64,000 nucleotides of DNA from Desulfobulbus oligotrophicus (GTDB lineage: Bacteria > Desulfobacterota > Desulfobulbia > Desulfobulbales > Desulfobulbaceae): NCBI RefSeq assembly GCF_016446285.1, contig NZ_CP054140.1:2461501-2525500 (forward strand), given 5' to 3'. Every line of letters begins with the position of its first letter. Position 1 is the first letter of the stretch. The position numbers and the translations under genes were made by a program. Under the pieces are notes generated by a model. That model ran no database searches. It was not told the origin of the DNA and worked only from the letters and a program-made list of their open reading frames with translations. Shown in pieces: positions 16,781 to 23,617 of this stretch.

Positions 16781-18101
16781 AAAACAGGAAAATACGAGAC
16801 AAGGGTTGTTTATTTGCCCTTCGATAGCTCTTTGACAGTGAGCCCTTGGCCGTTTGTTTGTCATGATGTGTTGCCGGTTTTCATCTTCCGAGGCGCTTCA
16901 AGCCGCTCTGATGAGGATTTCCCCTCTTATCCAGAGGTAACTACCCCCAGATTACGCATTCGGACCATGTTGTAGGCTGCCGCAGAGAGCGTGAACAGCC
17001 AGTCTATCTTTTCCACGCCTTTGTATCTGGCTTTGCGTAACCAGGCGACGGTCTTCATCCAGCCAAATATCTCTTCCACCCGTTTGCGTTTTTTCCGGCT
17101 CACAGCATAACCTGCATGACGGGTGGTCCGGCCATCGATGGCGGAGCCTTTGACTTTCTGCGCTACATGTGGAGTAACGGTCAGGATGCGCAGGTCATCG
17201 ACGAACTCCTTGCAGTCATACCCTTTGTCCGCGCCGATGGTGACTCGATGTGTGCCCGGAATATCCGAAGCCATGGAAAGGGCGGCCTCGCGCTCCGCCG
17301 TCCCGGTTGCCTGGGTCAGGCGGGTATCGACGACCAAACCGTTCCGATTTTCCATCAGCACATGCCCCATGAAGCAGAGCCTGGCCTCCTTGCCTTTTCC
17401 TTTTCTGAACAGCCGGGATTCTGGATCGGTGACCGATGCGTGCGTGTCATTGCGACGCTTTTTCCCGTGGAAATCCACTGCCGGATTGCGGTTGCCGCCG
17501 GTAGAGACCGGAGGCTCCTCATCTTTGGGCCGAAAGCTCTTCAGCGATGCCCACGTTTCGATCAGTGTGCCGTCAACGGTGAAATGGTCGTCAGACAAGA
17601 GTCCGGCTGCCTCGGCTTGGGAACAGATGGATCGCAAGAACATCACCGCAAGATCACTGTGCAGAATGCGCTCCCTGTTTTTGGAATAGACGGAGTGATC
17701 CCAAATTGCTTCATCCATGGACAGGCCGACAAACCAGCGAAAAAGAAGATTGTAATCAAGCTGTTCCACCAACATCCGCTCGCTCCGGATCGAATAAAGG
17801 ATTTGCAGCAGCAGGGAGCGAAGCAGTTGCTCGGGCGGAATCGATGGTCGTCCTGTTCGTGAGTAGAGTTCCCGAAACACGGGAGAGAGTTCCTTCAGCG
17901 CTTTATCAGCCATGATTCGGATAGGGCGCAGGGGATGCGTTTGGGGAACCCGGGATTCGGGGGAGAGATAGCTGAACAATTTCTGTTGCTGAATGTCAGG
18001 ACCGCGCATATTTCCACCTGTTTGTCAGTTATTCCAAATGGTTGGATAATACACGGTATTGTTTTACATGTCCCGTTGTTTATGAGTTTTTCAACAGCCT
18101 G
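16770..18101 (-). mobile_element. IS5-family insertion sequence, copy 1
   Basis: A 1332-bp element with 16-bp terminal inverted repeats (CAGGCTGTTGAAAAAC at 16770-16785, complement ending at 18101), flanked by CTAG at 16766-16769 and 18102-18105. A 4-bp CTAG-type duplication fits the IS5 subgroup. It holds one transposase gene on the minus strand and has interrupted the J-domain gene. It is nearly identical to copy 2. Confidence 0.93.
16927..18009 (-). CDS. IS5-family DDE transposase (copy 1)
   Basis: 360 residues. The N-terminal DUF772-like domain (QLLRSLLLQILYSIRSERM) is followed by the DDE core: HFTVDGTLIETW (first D), TIGADKGYD (second D) and RKRVEEIFGWMKT (E). It differs from copy 2 at only three residues seen by eye (I/S in DDLRILTV, V/E in KGVEKID, T/A in VVTSG), so the copies parted recently. 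Full length and apparently intact. Confidence 0.93.
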   Translation of the reverse strand: MRGPDIQQQKLFSYLSPESRVPQTHPLRPIRIMADKALKELSPVFRELYSRTGRPSIPPEQLLRSLLLQILYSIRSERMLVEQLDYNLLFRWFVGLSMDEAIWDHSVYSKNRERILHSDLAVMFLRSICSQAEAAGLLSDDHFTVDGTLIETWASLKSFRPKDEEPPVSTGGNRNPAVDFHGKKRRNDTHASVTDPESRLFRKGKGKEARLCFMGHVLMENRNGLVVDTRLTQATGTAEREAALSMASDIPGTHRVTIGADKGYDCKEFVDDLRILTVTPHVAQKVKGSAIDGRTTRHAGYAVSRKKRKRVEEIFGWMKTVAWLRKARYKGVEKIDWLFTLSAAAYNMVRMRNLGVVTSG

Positions 18102-18105
18102 CTAG

Positions 18106-18233
18106 TAACGTTAAGTCTTAACAATATTCCATACGACCTTGTATTTGCTGTCGTTTTGCATCTCGGCAACCTTGAGTCTGTAAACTACGGAGAAGAAATA
18201 TACGTGTACAACAAAAGGCAGACAAAACAATAA
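18106..18233 (+). pseudogene. Severed 3' end of the J-domain/RDD/TPR gene
   Basis: Joined to 16769 across one CTAG, this continues the reading frame as VTLSLNNIPYDLVFAVV to NKRQTKQ and a TAA at 18231-18233. It has the same A+T-rich composition as the 3' part of the interrupted gene. It has no start codon or ribosome-binding site of its own other than IS DNA. Confidence 0.85.
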
Positions 18234-18319
18234 AACATAAACAAAATTCCTGTGGCTGGTAAGTAAAGGTCAATGAGCAAACTTACTGGAAAATAATTCA
18301 GCAGACCGACGAGGATATA

Positions 18320-18487
18320 ATGCCTCCTAATCGCCCTTTATTTAAAAAATCAATAGTTGAACTGGAAGAAGAATACAAACGTGCAGATGCATCTAGAGAC
18401 ACAGACGCAATAAAAGCCCTTTCTCACGAGCTTTCATACAGGAAAACGGATCGGGCAGGAAAACTGACTAGTGTCCCGTGCGGTTAA
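18320..18487 (+). CDS. Small charged protein, C-terminus altered by an IS630-type insertion
   Basis: ATG 18320 has GAGG six bases upstream. The 55-residue product begins MPPNRPLFKKSIVELEEEY and includes ALSHELSYRKTDRAGKLT; it looks fully helical. The last codons come from the IS630 end (SVPCG, stop at 18485-18487). Without the insertions the sequence would read ...KLTR and stop at a TAA, giving 51 residues, so the insertion changed only the tail. I do not recognise a function. It is downstream of the J-domain gene on the same strand and may have been part of the same transcript. Confidence 0.55.
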   Translation: MPPNRPLFKKSIVELEEEYKRADASRDTDAIKALSHELSYRKTDRAGKLTSVPCG

Positions 18488-19606
18488 TAGAGTCTTTTAA
18501 TATTTCTTGTGTTATAGTGCCGTATGGCACGCAAACACGAGAAATTTACGATAACAGACGAACAACGCCAAGACCTTGAGGCGTTGTTGCGCTCACCGAA
18601 AACAGCCCAAGATCTGGCATCTCGGGCCAAGATTATCCTCTTAACGGCATCAGGTAAAACTGCCGAGGATTTGATTGTCGAATTAGGGACAACTTTTCGC
18701 ACAATCTATCGATGGAGGAAACGATTTAAAGAGTATGGCATCCACGGGCTTGTCGATCGTCCTCGTAGCGGCCAGCCAAAAAAACTGACCGATGCAACGG
18801 TCAAAGAAGTTTTGCGGATGACAGTTGAGTGCATTCCTCATGAGGCAACCCATTGGAGTGTTCGCCTTATGGCCAAAGCCGCCAAGGTCACCACGTGGCA
18901 GGTGCGACAGATATGGAATGCAGCCGATTTAAAACCGCATCGGCTTAAAAATTTCAAAATCAGCAATGATCCGAATTTTGCTGAGAAAGTAATCGATATT
19001 GTTGGCCTGTACATGAATCCACCTGAAAATGCGGCTGTGTTTTCCGTTGATGAGAAAACGCAGATTCAAGCGTTGGATCGTACCCAGCCAATGTTGCCCA
19101 TGCGGCCCGGCCAGATTGAGCGTCGCACGCATGATTACAAACGAAATGGCACCACCAATTTATACGCTGCCTTCGACATTTTAACCGGACAAGTGCTTGG
19201 CCGAACAACCAAAAGGCATCGAGCCAAGGAGTTTCTCGACTTCTTGCGGCAGTTGAATAGGGCCGTTCCAGCCGAGGTTGCCCTCCATGTCATACTGGAC
19301 AACAGCAGTACCCATAAAACGGCAGATGTGATGCAATGGCTCAAGGCCCACCCTCGGTTTACGTTCCATTTCACACCAACCAGTGCATCATGGCTGAATG
19401 CGGTTGAAAGCTGGTTCGGCCAACTGGAGCGCAGAGCCATCCACCGAGGGGTGTTTACAAGTGTCAAAGATCTCAGAGATGAAATCCACCGCTTCATCAA
19501 GCAGCACAATAACAGATCGGCCAAGCCATTCACATGGACAAAGACTGCAGCGGTGATACTTGAAAAGGTCTCAAAATTAAAAGACGACACTAACCAAACA
19601 GGACAC
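18471..19606 (+). mobile_element. IS630-family insertion sequence
   Basis: 1136 bp with imperfect inverted ends (GTGTCCCGTGCGGTTAAT at the left; GTGTCCTGTTTGGTTAGT reading inward from the right, 14 of 18 identical), flanked by TA at 18469-18470 and 19607-19608, the duplication typical of IS630/Tc1. IS5 copy 2 later inserted into the CTAG formed by its last base, the TA and the next G. Confidence 0.85.
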
Positions 19607-19609
19607 TAG
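18524..19609 (+). CDS. IS630-family DDE transposase
   Basis: 361 residues: an N-terminal helix-turn-helix region (SGKTAEDLIVELGTTFRTIYRW, GLVDRPRSGQPKKL) and the catalytic motifs FSVDEKTQIQ (D), HVILDNSSTH (D) and WLNAVESWFG (E). The stop codon TAG at 19607-19609 is made of the target-site TA and a flanking G, so the element does not encode its own stop. Reading frame intact. Confidence 0.92.
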   Translation: MARKHEKFTITDEQRQDLEALLRSPKTAQDLASRAKIILLTASGKTAEDLIVELGTTFRTIYRWRKRFKEYGIHGLVDRPRSGQPKKLTDATVKEVLRMTVECIPHEATHWSVRLMAKAAKVTTWQVRQIWNAADLKPHRLKNFKISNDPNFAEKVIDIVGLYMNPPENAAVFSVDEKTQIQALDRTQPMLPMRPGQIERRTHDYKRNGTTNLYAAFDILTGQVLGRTTKRHRAKEFLDFLRQLNRAVPAEVALHVILDNSSTHKTADVMQWLKAHPRFTFHFTPTSASWLNAVESWFGQLERRAIHRGVFTSVKDLRDEIHRFIKQHNNRSAKPFTWTKTAAVILEKVSKLKDDTNQTGH

Positions 19610-20940
19610 CAGGCTGTTGAAAAACTCATAAACAACGGGACATGTAAAACAATACCGTGTATTATCCAACCAATTGGAATAACTGACAAACAGGTGGAAA
19701 TATGCGCGGTCCTGACATTCAGCAACAAAAATTGTTCAGCTATCTCTCCCCCGAATCCCGGGTTCCCCAAACGCATCCCCTGCGCCCTATCCGAATCATG
19801 GCTGATAAAGCGCTGAAGGAACTCTCTCCCGTGTTTCGGGAACTCTACTCACGAACAGGACGACCATCGATTCCGCCCGAGCAACTGCTTCGCTCCCTGC
19901 TGCTGCAAATCCTTTATTCGATCCGGAGCGAGCGGATGTTGGTGGAACAGCTTGATTACAATCTTCTTTTTCGCTGGTTTGTCGGCCTGTCCATGGATGA
20001 AGCAATTTGGGATCACTCCGTCTATTCCAAAAACAGGGAGCGCATTCTGCACAGTGATCTTGCGGTGATGTTCTTGCGATCCATCTGTTCCCAAGCCGAG
20101 GCAGCCGGACTCTTGTCTGACGACCATTTCACCGTTGACGGCACACTGATCGAAACGTGGGCATCGCTGAAGAGCTTTCGGCCCAAAGATGAGGAGCCTC
20201 CGGTCTCTACCGGCGGCAACCGCAATCCGGCAGTGGATTTCCACGGGAAAAAGCGTCGCAATGACACGCACGCATCGGTCACCGATCCAGAATCCCGGCT
20301 GTTCAGAAAAGGAAAAGGCAAGGAGGCCAGGCTCTGCTTCATGGGGCATGTGCTGATGGAAAATCGGAACGGTTTGGTCGTCGATACCCGCCTGACCCAG
20401 GCAACCGGGACGGCGGAGCGCGAGGCCGCCCTTTCCATGGCTTCGGATATTCCGGGCACACATCGAGTCACCATCGGCGCGGACAAAGGGTATGACTGCA
20501 AGGAGTTCGTCGATGACCTGCGCAGCCTGACCGTTACTCCACATGTAGCACAGAAAGTCAAAGGCTCCGCCATCGATGGCCGGACCACCCGTCATGCAGG
20601 TTATGCCGTGAGTCGGAAGAAACGCAAACGGGTGGAAGAGATATTTGGCTGGATGAAGACCGTCGCCTGGTTGCGCAAAGCCAGGTACAAGGGTGAGGAA
20701 AAGATTGACTGGCTCTTCACGCTCTCAGCGGCAGCCTACAACATGGTCCGAATGCGTAATCTGGGGGTAGTTGCCTCCGGGTAGGAGGGGAAATCCTCAT
20801 CAGAGCGGCTTGAAGCGCCTCAGAAAACAAAAAATGGCAACACACCATGACGAAAAACGGTCAAGTGCTCACTGTCAAAGAGCTATCGAAGGGCAAACAA
20901 ACAACTCTTGTCTCATGTTTTCCTGTTTTTCAACAGCCTG
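19610..20940 (+). mobile_element. IS5-family insertion sequence, copy 2 (inverted relative to copy 1)
   Basis: 1331 bp, starting CAGGCTGTTGAAAAAC and ending in its complement, flanked by CTAG at 19606-19609 and 20941-20944. It is one base shorter than copy 1, with scattered differences near its transposase-distal end. Together with copy 1 it makes a large inverted repeat around the IS630 element. Confidence 0.93.
19702..20784 (+). CDS. IS5-family DDE transposase (copy 2)
   Basis: 360 residues with the same DUF772-like start and the D-D-E motifs HFTVDGTLIETW, TIGADKGYD and RKRVEEIFGWMKT as copy 1; full length. A long frame on the opposite strand is a shadow of this gene. Confidence 0.93.
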   Translation: MRGPDIQQQKLFSYLSPESRVPQTHPLRPIRIMADKALKELSPVFRELYSRTGRPSIPPEQLLRSLLLQILYSIRSERMLVEQLDYNLLFRWFVGLSMDEAIWDHSVYSKNRERILHSDLAVMFLRSICSQAEAAGLLSDDHFTVDGTLIETWASLKSFRPKDEEPPVSTGGNRNPAVDFHGKKRRNDTHASVTDPESRLFRKGKGKEARLCFMGHVLMENRNGLVVDTRLTQATGTAEREAALSMASDIPGTHRVTIGADKGYDCKEFVDDLRSLTVTPHVAQKVKGSAIDGRTTRHAGYAVSRKKRKRVEEIFGWMKTVAWLRKARYKGEEKIDWLFTLSAAAYNMVRMRNLGVVASG

Positions 20941-20944
20941 CTAG

Positions 20945-21165
20945 GTAACAGGCGCGCTCGACCTGATGAAGAGAAGCATCCCTGGGATACTGCGGAAGCG
21001 ACCAAGGCCAATGTATTGCCCAGCCCAATACCAAGGAGACGGCCAGTGCATTGCGAACTGCCGGCAACAGCACGGAAGATGCATATCCAGATGCAGGCGA
21101 GCGGACATTACGCCAAATTTTACGCCAATCTTTTGCAACATCCTGAGACTATCAACATTCCTCAA
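20945..21165 (+). other. Right end of the island, no convincing gene
   Basis: About 220 bases between IS5 copy 2 and attR. Open frames run through it into the tRNA fragment, but their ends (such as GGSNPLV) are translation of the tRNA repeat. It is probably the residue of a phage gene or attachment arm; it contains TTACGCCAAATTTTACGCCA near 21107. Confidence 0.5.
21107..21128 (+). repeat. Repeats related to the left 12-mers, candidate integrase arm sites (right)
   Basis: ATTACGCCAAATTTTACGCC, two units of the 12-bp motif found at 14228-14260, located 38 bases before attR. Confidence 0.5.
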
Positions 21166-21213
21166 GAATGGGGTTCAGGGGGCCGGAGGTTCAAATCCTC
21201 TCGTTCCGACCAA
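21166..21213 (+). repeat. attR: 48-bp copy of the tRNA-Pro 3' end
   Basis: Identical to 14033-14080. It lacks the 5' half of the tRNA, so it is not a functional tRNA gene; it is the displaced original 3' end. Confidence 0.92.
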
Positions 21214-21218
21214 GATGT

Positions 21219-21251
21219 CCAAGGGTTACGGTCAAACCGTAACCCTTGTTT
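21219..21251 (+). terminator. Likely ancestral tRNA-Pro terminator, stranded beyond attR
   Basis: AAGGGTTACGGT pairs perfectly with ACCGTAACCCTT around CAA and is followed by GTTTT. Placed seven bases after the repeated tRNA end, it fits the terminator of the tRNA before integration. Confidence 0.85.
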
Positions 21252-21307
21252 TATGGCTCATCCTCCTTGGGCACACAGATAACCCGACTCATCCGGAGAG
21301 GCTTCAA

Positions 21308-21784
21308 ATGCATCCTGTCATTCCCATCGGTACCATATATTCACCGCACACATCGATTGAAAATATGCCTATCCAGCCGAAGGGTGCAGCAGAGTTTCAA
21401 GGGATGGTTGTGGTGGATGAACAGTACATCGATGGACTGCAGGATCTTGCCGGCTTCAGCCATATATACCTCTTGTACAGTTTTCATAAGGCAACTCGAA
21501 CAGAACTGCTGGTTACCCCATTTCTTGATCAGCAGACAAGAGGTGTTTTTGCCACCCGCTCCCCATTGCGACCCAACCATATCGGACTGTCCATTGTTCA
21601 GCTGAAACGTATTGATGGCAACACACTCTATGTACAGGGCATAGACGTGCTTGATGGAACCCCCTTATTGGATATCAAGCCTTATGCTGAAAAATTTGAT
21701 GCCGTAAAAAATAGCCGCTCCGGATGGATGCAAGCCAGTGAAAAGGAGATTCGAGAAAAACGATCTGACAGCAGATTCAGCTGA
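21308..21784 (+). CDS. trmO: tRNA (N6-threonylcarbamoyladenosine-37) methyltransferase, TrmO/TsaA family
   Basis: 158 residues beginning MHPVIPIGTIYSP, with the family features GFSHIYLLYSFHKA, FATRSPLRPNHIGLS and LDIKPYAEKFD. E. coli TrmO methylates t6A37 of threonine tRNAs using S-adenosylmethionine. ATG 21308 has GGAGAGG six bases upstream; the open frame extends backwards through attR only by chance. It is the first chromosomal gene after the island. Confidence 0.88.
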   Translation: MHPVIPIGTIYSPHTSIENMPIQPKGAAEFQGMVVVDEQYIDGLQDLAGFSHIYLLYSFHKATRTELLVTPFLDQQTRGVFATRSPLRPNHIGLSIVQLKRIDGNTLYVQGIDVLDGTPLLDIKPYAEKFDAVKNSRSGWMQASEKEIREKRSDSRFS

Positions 21785-22099
21785 TGGAAACAGAGCTTGC
21801 GACTCTACAAAATGTTCGGAAGAAAAGAGAACAGTCTATCTATTGCATCTGTTCGTACTGGAACAATCACTGCCCCTTACATGTCAAGATTTTCAAAAGC
21901 ACAAAACAGCAGGGCCTGCCTCTTCAAACCTGAGACCCTGCCGGGTGTTTAAAACATCCTCAAGCATCAATAGATGCATGTCGAACTGTGCAATCCGATA
22001 CCGGTCAGCAGCTCTTCTCGCCGCAGGTGTAACTATTGAGGTTCAATAAACAATCCATAGACACGGCTGCACGCATTTATTTATCATCTCCCGTGTTCT
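21785..22099 (+). other. Intergenic region after trmO
   Basis: About 315 bases between convergent genes. An open frame (21738-22049) overlaps trmO and has no recognisable features. A GCAGGG/CCCTGC pairing near 21909-21940 lacks a T-run. Nothing else seen. Confidence 0.45.
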
Positions 22100-22516
22100 C
22101 TACTCACCGATGATTTTAACCAGGACCCGTTTTCTACGGCGGCCATCAAATTCACCGTAAAAGATCTGCTCCCAGGTGCCGAAATGCAACTTACCGCCGG
22201 TAACCGCCACCACCACCTCCCGCCCCATGACCTGCCTTTTGAGGTGAGCATCAGCATTATCTTCATAACTGTTATGACGATACTGGCTCACCGGCTCGTG
22301 CGGGGCCAACTTTTCCAGCCAGACCTCATAGTCGTGGTGCAATCCGGATTCATCATCATTAATAAAGACCGAAGCCGTGATATGCATGGCATTGCACAGC
22401 AATAACCCCTCCTGAATCCCACTTTCACGAAGGCACTCCTCAACCTGTGGGGTGATGTTGATAAACGCACGTCTTGCAGGGACATCAAACCAGAGTTCTT
22501 TGTGATAACTTTTCAT
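22100..22516 (-). CDS. YjbQ/UPF0047 family protein (secondary thiamine-phosphate synthase type)
   Basis: 138 residues with the family motifs [44 protein letters not shown] and the ending [16 protein letters not shown]. The conserved His/Asp residues form a metal site; some members have weak thiamine-phosphate synthase activity, but the main role is unknown. AGGT precedes the ATG by six bases. It lies 36 bases downstream of the HD-GYP regulator and may be co-transcribed with it. Confidence 0.85.
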   Translation of the reverse strand: MKSYHKELWFDVPARRAFINITPQVEECLRESGIQEGLLLCNAMHITASVFINDDESGLHHDYEVWLEKLAPHEPVSQYRHNSYEDNADAHLKRQVMGREVVVAVTGGKLHFGTWEQIFYGEFDGRRRKRVLVKIIGE

Positions 22517-22552
22517 AGTTTACCTGATGGAAAAAGAATGCATACCGCACCA

Positions 22553-23617
22553 TTAATCAGCATTATTGGCAGCAATCCGGCGGAAATCCGGTTCAACCAC
22601 CACAAAGGCATCAAGTATGATCGGATCAAAGTGACTCCCCTTGCCTTCCAGCATGATAGTCAGAGCCTGTTCGTGGTGCATAGAGGTCTTGTAAACACGT
22701 CTGGAGATCAATGCATCATAAACGTCTGCCACGGCCATAATCCGACCGGCAAGGGGGATAGCATCCCCGACCAGGCCCCGGGGGTACCCGCTCCCATCAT
22801 ATTTTTCGTGATGAGTGCCGGCAATATCTTTGGCGCAGTTGAGAAAAGATGTCGGTTGCCCGGCCATCTGTTCTAAATTGGCAATGACCTCTTCACCGAA
22901 CAACGTGTGCTTCTTCATGGCCTCGAACTCTTCGTCGGTCAATTTCCCGGGCTTGAGAAGAATGGAGTCTCGAATGGCCACCTTGCCGATATCATGCAAT
23001 GGTGCCGATTTCCAGAGCAAGGTGATGTAATCAGTGGTGAGTACATCAAGAAAATGTCCCTGTTCGACCAGGGTTTTGGCCAGCAGCTGAACATAGGCCC
23101 GGGTGCGTTGAATGTGGTTGCCTGTCTCCGGATCACGGTACTCTGCCAATTCACCCATGGCCTCAATGATCACATCCTTTAACAGTTCTGCTTCATGGGT
23201 TCGTTCTTCCACCAACCGTTCAAGGTTCGTTCGATACGAGTGGAGTTCAAGGTGCGTACGAACTCGTGATTGCAACTCCACCCCTTTGAACGGCTTGGTG
23301 ACATAATCAACGCCACCGATGTTAAATCCTTTGGCCACGGCCACTGATTCTGTACGGGCAGTAAGAAAAATTATCGGGATAGAGTTGGTCGCAGCGTCTT
23401 TTCTGAGCTCCTCAGTCACCTGAAATCCGCTCATTCCCGGCATCATCACATCCATGAGGATAAGTTCCGGCTGTGTGGAGGCAATTCGCTCCAATGCCTG
23501 TTCACCGGAGGTCGCATAGGCAAAATCACAGTCAAGTTCATGGAGATGGGTGATGGCAAGCTGTATATTTTCCGGCACATCGTCAACGATGAAGATCAAC
23601 GGCTTTGCTGATTTCAT
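22553..23617 (-). CDS. Response regulator with HD-GYP domain (probable cyclic-di-GMP phosphodiesterase)
   Basis: 354 residues. Residues 1-125 form a receiver domain (FIVDDVPENI, phospho-acceptor in LILMDVMMPGMSG, TARTES, YVTKPF). A short coiled coil leads to an HD-GYP domain with the catalytic HD in APLHDIGKVAI and the GYP variant HHEKYDGSGYPRGL. Such proteins hydrolyse cyclic di-GMP. Its ATG overlaps the stop of the hybrid kinase (ATGA, 23614-23617), so that kinase is the likely phosphodonor. Confidence 0.93.
   Translation of the reverse strand: MKSAKPLIFIVDDVPENIQLAITHLHELDCDFAYATSGEQALERIASTQPELILMDVMMPGMSGFQVTEELRKDAATNSIPIIFLTARTESVAVAKGFNIGGVDYVTKPFKGVELQSRVRTHLELHSYRTNLERLVEERTHEAELLKDVIIEAMGELAEYRDPETGNHIQRTRAYVQLLAKTLVEQGHFLDVLTTDYITLLWKSAPLHDIGKVAIRDSILLKPGKLTDEEFEAMKKHTLFGEEVIANLEQMAGQPTSFLNCAKDIAGTHHEKYDGSGYPRGLVGDAIPLAGRIMAVADVYDALISRRVYKTSMHHEQALTIMLEGKGSHFDPIILDAFVVVEPDFRRIAANNAD

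Larger units (their letters stand above)
14033..21213. mobile_element. Genomic island integrated in the tRNA-Pro(GGG) 3' end
   Basis: A 7.2-kb segment bounded by 48-bp identical repeats, the left one being the working tRNA 3' half. The cargo is an integrase/repressor fusion remnant, a secreted protein, a J-domain membrane protein, a small ORF and three insertion sequences. No complete integrase is present, so the element is probably immobile unless helped in trans. About half of its length is IS DNA; the pre-IS island would have been about 3.4 kb. The absence of other phage genes and the fusion ORF indicate a collapsed prophage or phage-like element. Confidence 0.88.

Noticed and set aside
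17116-17862. Long open frames on the strand opposite the IS5 transposase (also 19849-20595)
   Set aside because: They mirror the transposase in both copies and have no recognisable domains; shadows of the coding strand.
16766-20944. Composite transposon made of both IS5 copies and IS630
   Set aside because: IS5 copy 1 alone accounts for the interruption of the J-domain gene with its own CTAG pair, and copy 2 sits in a CTAG created by the IS630 end; separate insertions explain everything.
20908-21784. Long frames entering attR and extending trmO backwards
   Set aside because: They start in IS or island DNA and translate the tRNA repeat (GGSNPLV). The trmO start at 21308 has its own GGAGAGG site and matches the family length.
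21738-22049. 103-codon frame after trmO
   Set aside because: Overlaps trmO in another frame and has no ribosome-binding site, domain or biased composition.
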